A stretch of 14,201 nt of DNA from contig DCVO01000091.1 in NCBI GenBank assembly GCA_002327405.1, positions 1 to 14,201 of the forward strand, written 5' to 3'. The notes beneath the pieces were generated by a model, which made no database searches, was not told the DNA's origin, and was given only the letters and a program-made list of their open reading frames with translations. This document shows, in pieces, positions 1-7,461 of this stretch. The first letter of the stretch is position 1. The number at the start of each line of letters is the position of its first letter. Source of the stretch: Thiobacillus sp. UBA2186 (GTDB taxonomy: Bacteria; Pseudomonadota; Gammaproteobacteria; Burkholderiales; Thiobacillaceae). The translations under genes and the position numbers were made by a program.

Positions 1-1007
1 AGGCCAAGGACATCCTCGGCCGCACCGCCACCCTGGAAATCCGCCTGGTCGACGAGGAAGGCGACGTCAATGCCGCCGCCGCAGGGCAGATTCCCTTCGG
101 CGACGAGCTTTACCAGAGCCGCGAAGGCTATCCCATCCTGGTGAAAAAGGACGTGGTGCTGACCGGCGATTCCATCACCGACGCCGCCCCCGGCTTCGAC
201 AGCCAGACCAACCGCCCGGCCGTGCACGTCAACCTCGACGGCAAGGGCGCGCGCATCTTCAAGGATGTGACGCGCGAGAACGTCGGCCGCCGCATGGCGA
301 TTTTGCTGATCGAACACGGCCAGACCGAGGTCGTCACCGCCCCCACCATCCAGGAGGAAATCGGCGGCGGGCGCGTGCAGATCACCGGCATGGAATCGCC
401 GCAGGAAGCCTCGGACGTCGCTCTGCTGCTGCGCGCCGGCGCGCTGGCCGCGCCCATGACCATCGTCGAGGAGCGCACCGTCGGCCCCAGCATGGGCAAG
501 GAGAACATCGAGAAAGGCTTCCACTCCAACATCTGGGGCTTTGCCGCCGTGGTGGCCTTCATGATTTTCTATTACCGCGTGTTCGGGGTGTTCTCCTCGC
601 TGGCGCTGGCGATCAACGGCTTCTTCCTGGTTGCGCTCTTGTCCATGCTGCAGGCCACGCTGACCCTGCCCGGCCTGGCCGGCATCGCGCTCACCCTGGG
701 CATGGCCATCGACGCCAATGTGCTGATCAACGAGCGCGTGCGCGAGGAACTGCGCAACGGCGCAACGGCGCAGGCGGCGATCCACGCCGGCTACGACCGC
801 GCCTGGGGCACCATTCTCGACTCCAACCTCACCACCCTGATTGCCGGCATCGCCCTGTTCTGGCTGGGCTCGGGGCCGGTGCGCGGCTTCGCCGTGGTGC
901 TGTGCCTGGGCATCCTCACCTCCATGTTCAGCGCGGTGACGGTGTCGCGTGCCATGGTCAACCTGACCTACGGCCGCAAGCCGCGCCTGTCCAAAGTCTC
1001 CATTTGA
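1..1007 (+). CDS. secD: Protein translocase subunit SecD, C-terminal part (5' end outside window)
   Basis: SecD works with SecF beside the SecYEG channel and uses the proton motive force to help pull exported proteins out on the periplasmic side. The reading frame is open from base 3, so the gene continues upstream of the window; about 334 codons are present, roughly the C-terminal half of a typical 600-residue SecD. The visible part has the end of the large periplasmic domain, the conserved stretch around EERTVGPSMGKENI (starting near base 469), and then hydrophobic segments of the C-terminal membrane block. The TM4 signature GMAIDANVLINERVREELR (near bases 699-755) carries the conserved Asp and Glu-Arg of SecD proteins. 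The stop is at 1005-1007 and secF starts 10 bases later, as in other secDF operons; yajC would be expected upstream but is not in view. Identification is from family motifs and synteny and is very secure. Confidence 0.97.
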   Translation, partial: AKDILGRTATLEIRLVDEEGDVNAAAAGQIPFGDELYQSREGYPILVKKDVVLTGDSITDAAPGFDSQTNRPAVHVNLDGKGARIFKDVTRENVGRRMAILLIEHGQTEVVTAPTIQEEIGGGRVQITGMESPQEASDVALLLRAGALAAPMTIVEERTVGPSMGKENIEKGFHSNIWGFAAVVAFMIFYYRVFGVFSSLALAINGFFLVALLSMLQATLTLPGLAGIALTLGMAIDANVLINERVREELRNGATAQAAIHAGYDRAWGTILDSNLTTLIAGIALFWLGSGPVRGFAVVLCLGILTSMFSAVTVSRAMVNLTYGRKPRLSKVSI

Positions 1008-1017
1008 GGACCGCAAG

Positions 1018-1965
1018 ATGATCCGCTTTTTCGATGTCGATCGCGTCATCCCGTTCATGCGCTACGGGAAACTCACCACGACCATTTCGCTCGGCACTTT
1101 CATTTTTGCCGTGTGGGCGCTGTGGGCGCAGGGGCTCAACCTGGGCGTGGATTTCACCGGCGGCACGGTGATGGAAGTCAGCTACAGCCAGCCGGCCCAA
1201 CTCGACAGGATCCGCGCCTCGCTGGAAACCAGGGGGCTCAAGGAAGTGGCAGTGCAGACCTTCGGCACTTCACGCGATGTGCTGATTCGCCTGCCAGTCA
1301 GCCAGTCGGCCAATGCCGCGCAGATCAGCGAACAGGTGATGACGGCGCTCAAGGCGCAGACTCCCGATGTCACACTGAAAAAAGTCGACTTCGTCGGCCC
1401 GCAGGTCGGCAAGGAGCTCTACGACAACGGCGCACTGGCGCTGTTCGTCGTGGCCGTCGGCATCATGATCTACCTGGCCATCCGCTTCGAATGGCGCTTC
1501 GCCGTCTCGGGAATGATCGCCAACGCGCACGATGTGGTCATCATCCTCGGTCTGTTCGCCTTCTTCCAGTGGGAATTCACCCTCACCGTGCTGGCCGGCA
1601 TCCTGGCGATCCTGGGCTACTCGGTGAACGAGTCCGTGGTGGTGTTCGACCGCATCCGCGAGAACATCCGCAAAATGCGCAAGGCCGCCATCCCCGACAT
1701 CATCGACGCCTCCATCACACAGACCTTCAGCCGCACCATCATCACCCACCTCTCCACCCAGATCATGGTGCTGGCGATGCTGTTCTTCGGCGGCGAAGCG
1801 CTGCACAACTTCGCCCTTGCGCTCACCATCGGCATCATGTTCGGCATCTACTCCTCGGTGCTGGTGGCCTCGCCGCTGCTTTTGATGCTGGGGGTCAAGC
1901 GCGAACACTTCCTGCGCGAGGACAAGCTCAAGGAGGGCGTCAGCGCCGACGGCGCTCAGGTCTAA
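1018..1965 (+). CDS. secF: Protein translocase subunit SecF
   Basis: SecF is the membrane partner of SecD in proton-driven late steps of protein export. The 315-residue product has the usual length. It shows a first membrane segment (about 20-38), the post-TM1 motif DFTGGTVMEV, a periplasmic domain to about residue 130, then five further membrane segments. The TM4 signature GYSVNESVVVFDRIRENIRK lies near residues 200-219 and contains the conserved Asp-Arg pair expected for proton coupling. The ATG at 1018 follows GAGGA, which overlaps the secD stop, so translation is probably coupled to secD. The stop TAA at 1963-1965 is followed 11 bases later by the first palindromic repeat of the window. 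There is nothing odd in the protein itself. Confidence 0.98.
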   Translation: MIRFFDVDRVIPFMRYGKLTTTISLGTFIFAVWALWAQGLNLGVDFTGGTVMEVSYSQPAQLDRIRASLETRGLKEVAVQTFGTSRDVLIRLPVSQSANAAQISEQVMTALKAQTPDVTLKKVDFVGPQVGKELYDNGALALFVVAVGIMIYLAIRFEWRFAVSGMIANAHDVVIILGLFAFFQWEFTLTVLAGILAILGYSVNESVVVFDRIRENIRKMRKAAIPDIIDASITQTFSRTIITHLSTQIMVLAMLFFGGEALHNFALALTIGIMFGIYSSVLVASPLLLMLGVKREHFLREDKLKEGVSADGAQV

Positions 1966-1976
1966 AAAACCCCGTG

Positions 1977-2055
1977 AACAAAGAGGACATGAGGACATGA
2001 GTTTTTTAATACAGGGCTTTACCGCTTTTCCTCCTGTCCTCTTGTCCTCCTTGTT
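1977..2055. repeat. Palindromic intergenic repeat, copy 1 (GAGGACAN arms)
   Basis: Two 25-base arms, 1977-2001 and 2031-2055, are inverted copies of each other (22 of 25 positions match) around a 29-base loop. Each arm reads AACAA, one base, then GAGGACA, one base, GAGGACA, one base, GAG. The three mismatches fall only on the variable eighth base of the 8-base unit. The element fills almost all of the secF-dedA spacer. An 8-base period cannot be a coding pattern. There is no run of T after the stem, so a standard intrinsic terminator is unlikely. It is the first of three copies in this window. Confidence 0.85.
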
Positions 2056-2063
2056 AAAGCCTT

Positions 2064-2660
2064 ATGCTGCATCAATTTATTGACTGGATTCTCGCCACTG
2101 TCCACGACTGGGGCTACCTGGGCATTTTCATCCTCATGGGCCTGGAATCCACGGTGCTGCCGGTGCCGAGCGAAACGGTGCTGATTCCCGCCGGTTATCT
2201 CGCCTACCAGGGCAAGATGAGCTTCATCCTCATCGTGCTCGCCTCCACCCTGGGCAGCCTGGCGGGCGCCACGCTCAATTACTTCTTCGCGCTGTGGGTG
2301 GGACGGCCCTTCCTCGAACGCTGGGGAAGATACTTTTTTGTGCGCCCGGAGCTGCTGCACAAGACCGACGCCTTCTTCCGCAGGCATGGCGCGATCTCCA
2401 CCTTCACCGGGCGCCTGATCCCGGGCATCCGCCACCTGATTTCCCTGCCCGCGGGCCTGACCCGCATGAATTACGGCAAGTTCGCCTTCTACACCTGCCT
2501 GGGCGCGGGCCTCTGGTCGCTGATTCTCACCGCCATGGGCTGGTACATCGGCGGCAACGAGGAGCTGATCGCGCGCTATCTCAAGCAGATCACCGTCGGC
2601 CTGATCCTCGTTCTCGGCGCCGGCATCGCGCTGTACTGGTGGTGGCAGAAGAGGAAATAG
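2064..2660 (+). CDS. DedA family (VTT domain) inner-membrane protein
   Basis: DedA proteins are polytopic inner-membrane proteins; some members recycle undecaprenyl phosphate or other polyprenyl lipid carriers across the membrane and affect envelope homeostasis. The 198-residue product has the typical length. The re-entrant region at about residues 27-47 includes LESTVLPVPSETVLIPAG, with the conserved Glu and Pro residues. The family motif GRLIPGIRHLISLPAG at residues 116-131 has the conserved Arg pair. Membrane helices follow at about 140-160 and 175-193, with a basic WWWQKRK tail. The ATG at 2064 is the first possible start after the palindromic repeat, and no clear ribosome binding site precedes it: the bases just upstream are CT-rich. 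Which lipid or ion it handles cannot be told from sequence. Confidence 0.9.
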   Translation: MLHQFIDWILATVHDWGYLGIFILMGLESTVLPVPSETVLIPAGYLAYQGKMSFILIVLASTLGSLAGATLNYFFALWVGRPFLERWGRYFFVRPELLHKTDAFFRRHGAISTFTGRLIPGIRHLISLPAGLTRMNYGKFAFYTCLGAGLWSLILTAMGWYIGGNEELIARYLKQITVGLILVLGAGIALYWWWQKRK

Positions 2661-2675
2661 CGCCCGGCAGCAAAC

Positions 2676-3071
2676 ATGATCATCAACCGGATCAAGACCT
2701 TACTGATCGCCTGCATCGCCTTGCTGCAATGCCTTTTGCCGCTGGTCCACGCCCATGCGCACGAGGCCGGTCACGACCCGCAGCATGCGCACATGCACCT
2801 GCATGTTTTCAACCTCGACACGGGCGCACGGGAAATCCATTCCGAGTCCGAACTCAAGGCATCGACCGGCATCCCCGGCACAGTCGGCGTCGCCAGCGAA
2901 TACAAGCGCGAGCTGTCGCTTCTGCCCATCGTCGCAGCCAACGGGGTGATCTTCCCCGTTGCCGCGCGCCAGGGCTGGCGCCCAATTTTCCCCCCCGTGC
3001 AGCACCCGCACGCACGCAACCCCTGCCGCACCAGGCCGCCCGCCACTGCACCTCCCGTGCAGATCATTTAA
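2676..3071 (+). CDS. Small exported His-rich protein, possibly metal-binding
   Basis: I do not recognise a named family. The 131-residue product starts with a clear signal peptide: MIINRIK, a hydrophobic core, then a likely cleavage site around LVHA-HAHEA (residues 23-29). The mature N-terminus carries eight His between residues 25 and 43 in alternating HxH spacing (HAHAHEAGHD, QHAHMHLHVF), which suggests periplasmic binding of a transition metal. The middle looks like a small folded region, and the C-terminal 40 residues are rich in Pro and Arg. It ends exactly at the TTAA target duplication of the MITE-like element and lies just upstream of a metal-efflux operon. It could play a part like that of the small His-rich CzcI/CzcE proteins of other czc loci, but that is analogy only. 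Signal peptide and His cluster speak for a real gene. Confidence 0.65.
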   Translation: MIINRIKTLLIACIALLQCLLPLVHAHAHEAGHDPQHAHMHLHVFNLDTGAREIHSESELKASTGIPGTVGVASEYKRELSLLPIVAANGVIFPVAARQGWRPIFPPVQHPHARNPCRTRPPATAPPVQII

Positions 3072-3218
3072 GGAAGCTCTGAAAAAGCGTAGCGAGCAAG
3101 CCCGAGTGCAAGAAGCCGCGCAGCGAACGACGAGACATATCGATTGGATAGGCGAGGAGTGAGCGAGCACTTGAGGCCGCAATCGGGGTGCGCAGCAGCT
3201 TTTGCAGAGGTTCCTTAA
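3068..3218. mobile_element. MITE-like element, 143 bp, with IS5-type ends and TTAA target duplication
   Basis: The element proper is 3072-3214. Its left end GGAAGCTCTGAAAAAGC (3072-3088) and the reverse complement of its right end, GGAACCTCTGCAAAAGC (3198-3214), match at 15 of 17 positions. It is flanked by the direct repeat TTAA at 3068-3071 and 3215-3218. No ORF of its own is visible. Ends starting GGAA and a 4-bp YTAR-type duplication are what IS5-subgroup elements of the IS5 family produce, so this is probably a non-autonomous derivative mobilised in trans. The left TTAA contains the stop codon of the His-rich gene. Removing the element plus one TTAA would leave that stop intact and a spacer of about 62 bases to the efflux operon. 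Confidence 0.75.
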
Positions 3219-3227
3219 TCGTCTCTT

Positions 3228-3237
3228 AATCCGGATT
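3228..3237. promoter_or_regulatory. Short perfect palindrome upstream of efflux operon, possible operator
   Basis: AATCCGGATT is a perfect 10-base palindrome located 43 bases before the start of the adaptor gene, in the only non-coding DNA left between the MITE-like element and the operon. It could be an operator or part of a promoter region. No regulator gene is adjacent, and a palindrome this short can arise by chance. Confidence 0.2.
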
Positions 3238-3266
3238 CAACAATATCGGCGGAGTTTTTCCGCTCT

Positions 3267-3273
3267 GGAGGGA
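3267..3273 (+). promoter_or_regulatory. Ribosome binding site of the efflux adaptor gene
   Basis: GGAGGGA lies 7 bases before the ATG at 3281 and is a strong Shine-Dalgarno match. It fixes the adaptor start. The bases GGGA and TCCC between 3270 and 3280 could pair across a 3-base loop, partly covering the site, but the stem is only four base pairs. Confidence 0.75.
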
Positions 3274-3280
3274 GTCTCCC

Positions 3281-4378
3281 ATGTACATCCATGCGCGCGC
3301 CGCAGTCATTGCGGCCATACTGGCCATTGCGCCCGGCGCCATCGCCGCCGCGCCTGCCGTCATCCCCGTCGACGCCAGGCAGATCGAGGCGCTCGGCATC
3401 GAAACCGTGCCGCTTTCCGGCGCCGGCCAGGGCTCGCAGCGCAGCCTGCCGGCCCAGGTCGTCATCCCCAACGCGCAGATTCGCGTGATCGCCGCCCCGC
3501 TCTCGGGCCTGGTGCAAACCATGGCGGTGGCGCCAAACGACACGGTCAGGCAAGGGCAGGTGCTCGCGCGCCTGCAAAGCCCCATGCTGGTCGAGGCCCA
3601 GCGCGAATTTCTGCAGGCCGCGGCCGAGGCGCGACTCGCGCAGGACAGCCTCAAGCGCGACGAGCAGTTGTTCAAGGAAGGCATCATCGCCGAGGGCCGT
3701 TATCAGGCGACCCGCGCGCGCCATGCCCAGGCCGCCGCCGCATTGTCCCAGCAACGCCAGTCGCTGCGCCTCTACGGCATGACCGATGCGGCGATCAACG
3801 CCCTGCAGTCCGGACGCGGCATGAACAGCACGCTCGACATCGTCGCGCCGATCTCGGCCGTGGTGCTGGAGCAGATGGCGGCCGTCGGCCAGCGCGCCGA
3901 GGCCTCAACGCCGCTCTACAGGATCGCGCAGGTCCAGCCGCTGTGGCTGGAAATGCGCGCCACCCCGGCTGCGGCCGCCGGCATCGCCCCGGGCGCGGCC
4001 GTGAGCGTGGACGGCGCGAGGGGCAAGGTGCTCTCGCTCGGCCGCCATCTCGACCCCGCCACCCAGACCGTGATGATCCGCGCCGAAATCGGCCAGGGCG
4101 CCGAGAAGCTGCGTGCCGGGCAGTACGTGGAAGCGCTGGTCGAGGCCGCGGCAGGCGAGGCCAGGCAATGGCAGGTTCCCGCCCCGGCCCTGGCGCGGCA
4201 CCAGGGCAAGACCTACGTCTTCGTGGCGACCAGAGGCGGCTTCGTCGCCAGCGAAGTCCGGGTGCTGGGCGAGGCGGCATCTTCCGCCACCGTCACCGGC
4301 GCCTTGCGCGGCGACGAGCGCATCGCGGTCAAGGGCATCGCCGCGCTCAAGGCGATCTGGACCGGCGGGAGCGAATGA
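3281..4378 (+). CDS. RND efflux periplasmic adaptor (membrane fusion protein), CzcB/CusB-like
   Basis: This is the periplasmic adaptor that links an inner-membrane RND pump to an outer-membrane channel for metal-ion export. The 365-residue product has a signal peptide (about residues 1-23, ending GAIAAAPA) and no lipobox Cys. A lipoyl-like half motif spans about 65-105 (VIAAPLSGLVQTMAVAPNDT). An alpha-helical hairpin rich in Ala, Gln and Arg covers about 105-160, with the metal-adaptor sequence RDEQLFKEGIIAEGRYQ, and is followed by beta-barrel and membrane-proximal domains (STLDIVAPISAVV, LWLEMRA). No separate N-terminal heavy-metal-binding domain or Met-rich CusB motif is seen. The stop overlaps the next ATG (ATGA at 4375-4378), so it is co-translated with the pump. 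The strong ribosome binding site at 3267-3273 supports the start. Function is firm; the exact metal is not. Confidence 0.93.
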   Translation: MYIHARAAVIAAILAIAPGAIAAAPAVIPVDARQIEALGIETVPLSGAGQGSQRSLPAQVVIPNAQIRVIAAPLSGLVQTMAVAPNDTVRQGQVLARLQSPMLVEAQREFLQAAAEARLAQDSLKRDEQLFKEGIIAEGRYQATRARHAQAAAALSQQRQSLRLYGMTDAAINALQSGRGMNSTLDIVAPISAVVLEQMAAVGQRAEASTPLYRIAQVQPLWLEMRATPAAAAGIAPGAAVSVDGARGKVLSLGRHLDPATQTVMIRAEIGQGAEKLRAGQYVEALVEAAAGEARQWQVPAPALARHQGKTYVFVATRGGFVASEVRVLGEAASSATVTGALRGDERIAVKGIAALKAIWTGGSE

Positions 4379-7300
4379 TGCTCGCGCGCCTGATCGAATT
4401 CTCGCTCACGCAGCGCCTGCTCATTCTGGTGCTGACGGCGGTGCTCATCGGCGCCGGCGTCTACGCTTTCAATGGCCTGCCCATCGACGCCTTCCCGGAC
4501 GTTTCCACCACCCAGGTCAAGATCATCATGAAGGCGCCCGGCATGACGCCGGGGGAAGTGGAGGCGCGCATCACCACGCCGATCGAACTGGAAATGCTGG
4601 GCATTCCGCGTCAGCGCATCCTGCGCTCGGTGACCAAGTACGCGCTCGCCGACATCACCATCGACTTCGAGGACGGCACCGACATCTACTGGGCCCGGCA
4701 ACAGGTGGCCGAGCGCCTGAACGGCATCATGGGCGAGTTGCCGCCCGGAGTCGGCGGCGGGCTGGCGCCCATCACCACCCCCCTGGGCGAGATGTTCATG
4801 TTCACCGTCGAAGGCGGGGGGCTTTCGCTGGAACAGCGGCGCAGCCTGATCGACTGGGTGATACGCCCGCAGCTGCGCACACTGCCCGGCGTGGCCGACG
4901 TCAACAGCCTGGGCGGCAAGGTGCGCGCCTTCGAAGTAGCACCCGATCCCGCGGCGCTGAATGCGCGCGGGCTCACCCTCGCCCGCCTGCAGCAGGTTCT
5001 GGAAGCCAACAACCGCAACGACGGCGCCGGGCGTCTTGCCGACGGCGAAGAAGTGCTGGTGGTGCGTTCCGAAGGCGCGGTCCGGACCCTGGACGACCTG
5101 CGCGCCATCGTCGTCTCGTCCGACGGCGGCAAGGTGGTGCGCGTGGGCGACGTGGCGCAGGTAGCCATCGGCAGCCTGACCCGCTACGGCGCCGTGACCA
5201 AGGACGGCAAAGGCGAGGCCGCGCAGGGCCTGGTGCTGGGGCTGCGCGGCGCCAATGCGCGCCAGGTGGTGGACGGCGTGCGCGCCAAGCTCGACGAGAT
5301 CGCGCCCAGCCTGCCGCCGGGCGTGCGCGTGCAGGTCTTCTACGACCGCGGCAGCCTGGTCGAGCGCGCCGTCGGCACGGTGTCGAAGGCCCTGGCCGAA
5401 GCCATCGTGCTGGTACTGATCCTGCTCATGCTGTTCCTCGGCAACCTGCGCGCGGCCGTCGTGGTGGCGATCACCCTGCCGCTGGCGGCATTGATCACTT
5501 TCATCCTCATGCGCCAGTTTGGCATGTCGGCCAACCTCATGAGCCTGGGTGGCCTGGCCATCGCCATCGGCATGCTGGTCGACGCCGCGGTGGTGGTGGT
5601 GGAGAACATCGTCACCCATCTCTCGCACAAGGAGGCCGAAAGCCGGCTGCCGCAGCTGCACCTGGTCTATCGCGCGGTGCGCGAGGTCGCGGTGCCGGTC
5701 GCCTCGGGCATCGCCATCATCATCATCGTGTTCCTGCCGCTTCTGACCCTGCAGGGCCTGGAAGGCAAGCTCTTCATCCCGGTGGCGCTGACCATCGTGT
5801 TCGCGCTTGCCGGCTCGCTGCTGCTCTCGCTCACCGTGATCCCGGTCGCCGCTTCCTTCCTCATCAGGCGCGGCGCGCACGAAGACCCCTGGCTGGTGCG
5901 CAAGGCACAGGCGCTCTATGCCCCCCTGCTGCAATGGGCGCTGGCGAATTCGCGCAAGGTCGTGATCGCAGCGCTGGCCCTGCTTGCCGCCACGGCCGGC
6001 GTCTACACCCTGATCGGCAAGACCTTCATGCCCACCATGGACGAGGGCGACATCCTGCTGCAAGTGGTCAAGCTGCCTTCGATCAGCCTCGCGCAGACGG
6101 TCGCGACCGACCTCGCGGTGCAGCGCGCCATCCTCGCGCAGGTGCCCGAGGTGAAAAACACGGTCGGCCGCGCCGGCGCCGACGAACTGGGCCTCGACCC
6201 CATGGGACTGAACGACACCGACACCTTCCTCGTGCTCAAGCCACAGGACGAGTGGCGCAGGCCGGACAAGGAATGGCTCACCGACCAGATCCGCCAGGTG
6301 ATGGCGCAGTTTCCCGGCATCGAGATCAACTTCACCCAGCCCATCGAAATGCGCGTCTCGGAAATGCTCACCGGCGTGCGCGGCGACGTGGCGGTGAAAG
6401 TGTTCGGCGCCGACAGCGAGGTGCTGGACCGCCTCGCCCTGCAGATCGAAGCCGTGCTGAAGAAGATTCCGGGCGCACAGGACGTGTACACCGTGAAGAA
6501 CGAGGGCGTGCAGTATCTGCAGATCGACATCGACCGGCTGGCCGCCGGCCGCTTCGGCCTCAACGTCGATGACATCCAGAACGACCTGCGCGCCCTGGTG
6601 GAAGGCCGGCAACTGGGCGTGGTGGTGGAGCCCGGGCGGCGCACGCCGCTCCTGCTGCGCGGCGCCGACAGCCTGCGCAATTCGGCCGCGGCCTTTGCCG
6701 GTCTGCGCATCACCACCCCGGCGGGCGAGTCGGTGCCGCTGTCGGCGCTGGCGCGCATCCGCCGCGTCGACGGCCCGGTCAAGGTCGAGCACGAAAATGC
6801 CACGCGCATGGCGGTGATCCAGTCGAACGTGCGCGGCCGCGACCTCGTCGGCTTCGTCGAGGAAGCGAAGCAGGCGGTGGCGCAAAATGCGGGCCTGCCG
6901 GCAGGCTACCGCATGGAATGGGGCGGCGAGTTCGAAAACCAGCAGCGCGCCGCTTCCCGGCTCGCCGTCGTCGTGCCCATCGCGCTCCTGCTGATCTTTC
7001 TGCTGCTGTTCGCCACTTTCCGTTCGGTGCGCCAGGCCCTGCTGGTGCTGACCAACATTCCCTTCGCCATGATCGGCGGCGTGTTCGCGCTGTGGCTTTC
7101 GCGCGAGTACCTGTCGGTGCCGGCCTCGGTCGGCTTCATCGCGCTGCTGGGCATCGCGGTGCTCAACGGCGTGGTCATGGTCACCTACTTCAACCAGTTG
7201 CTGGAGCAGGGCATGAAGCTGGCCGACGTGGTGGTGGAAGGCGCCAGGCGCCGCCTGCGTCCGGTGCTGATGACGGCGAGCATCGCCGCCTTCGGGCTGG

Positions 7301-7461
7301 TGCCGCTGCTGTTCGCCAGCGGTCCGGGTTCGGAGATCCAGCGCCCGCTCGCCATCGTGGTCATCGGCGGCCTGGTCAGTTCCACCCTGCTGACCCTGGT
7401 TCTCTTGCCCATCCTGTTCCGCCGTTATGGCGTGAGTCCCGCCCAAGAGGTGCTGAAATGA
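4375..7461 (+). CDS. Heavy-metal efflux RND pump (HME-RND), CzcA/CusA family
   Basis: This is the inner-membrane proton/cation antiporter of a tripartite metal-efflux complex. The 1028-residue product has RND architecture: TM1 near 10-30, a first periplasmic porter region to about 333, TM2-TM7 to about 545, a second periplasmic region to about 860 and TM8-TM12. The TM4 motif GMLVDAAVVVVEN places Asp403 and Glu410 in the proton-relay position. The second porter region has the CzcA-like stretches DPMGLNDTDTF and TQPIEMRVSEMLTGVRGDV. Of the three methionines of the CusA copper/silver site, only the one in SEMLTG (Met664) is clear; the other two aligned positions appear to be Gln and Asp. This points to divalent cations such as Zn, Co, Cd or Ni, by inference. 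The frame is open upstream to 3202, but that part only shadows the adaptor gene. The ATGA overlap fixes the start at 4375 (a second ATG follows directly). Confidence 0.93.
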   Translation: MMLARLIEFSLTQRLLILVLTAVLIGAGVYAFNGLPIDAFPDVSTTQVKIIMKAPGMTPGEVEARITTPIELEMLGIPRQRILRSVTKYALADITIDFEDGTDIYWARQQVAERLNGIMGELPPGVGGGLAPITTPLGEMFMFTVEGGGLSLEQRRSLIDWVIRPQLRTLPGVADVNSLGGKVRAFEVAPDPAALNARGLTLARLQQVLEANNRNDGAGRLADGEEVLVVRSEGAVRTLDDLRAIVVSSDGGKVVRVGDVAQVAIGSLTRYGAVTKDGKGEAAQGLVLGLRGANARQVVDGVRAKLDEIAPSLPPGVRVQVFYDRGSLVERAVGTVSKALAEAIVLVLILLMLFLGNLRAAVVVAITLPLAALITFILMRQFGMSANLMSLGGLAIAIGMLVDAAVVVVENIVTHLSHKEAESRLPQLHLVYRAVREVAVPVASGIAIIIIVFLPLLTLQGLEGKLFIPVALTIVFALAGSLLLSLTVIPVAASFLIRRGAHEDPWLVRKAQALYAPLLQWALANSRKVVIAALALLAATAGVYTLIGKTFMPTMDEGDILLQVVKLPSISLAQTVATDLAVQRAILAQVPEVKNTVGRAGADELGLDPMGLNDTDTFLVLKPQDEWRRPDKEWLTDQIRQVMAQFPGIEINFTQPIEMRVSEMLTGVRGDVAVKVFGADSEVLDRLALQIEAVLKKIPGAQDVYTVKNEGVQYLQIDIDRLAAGRFGLNVDDIQNDLRALVEGRQLGVVVEPGRRTPLLLRGADSLRNSAAAFAGLRITTPAGESVPLSALARIRRVDGPVKVEHENATRMAVIQSNVRGRDLVGFVEEAKQAVAQNAGLPAGYRMEWGGEFENQQRAASRLAVVVPIALLLIFLLLFATFRSVRQALLVLTNIPFAMIGGVFALWLSREYLSVPASVGFIALLGIAVLNGVVMVTYFNQLLEQGMKLADVVVEGARRRLRPVLMTASIAAFGLVPLLFASGPGSEIQRPLAIVVIGGLVSSTLLTLVLLPILFRRYGVSPAQEVLK

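Noticed and set aside
2676..3182. Several overlapping frames on both strands around the His-rich gene and the MITE-like element
   Set aside because: None has a signal peptide, recognisable motif or good start site, and those over 3072-3214 run through the terminal repeats of the element.
3202..4374. Upstream extension of the pump reading frame, giving a 1419-codon ORF
   Set aside because: The extension overlaps the adaptor gene in another frame and its translation is Arg/Pro-rich nonsense. The ATGA overlap at 4375-4378 is the natural start.
4213..7446. Very long open frame on the minus strand opposite the pump gene (over 1000 codons)
   Set aside because: It is a shadow of the high-GC pump gene: the product is a low-complexity His/Gln/Gly/Arg/Asp mixture with no family motifs, while the plus-strand frame is an unmistakable RND pump.
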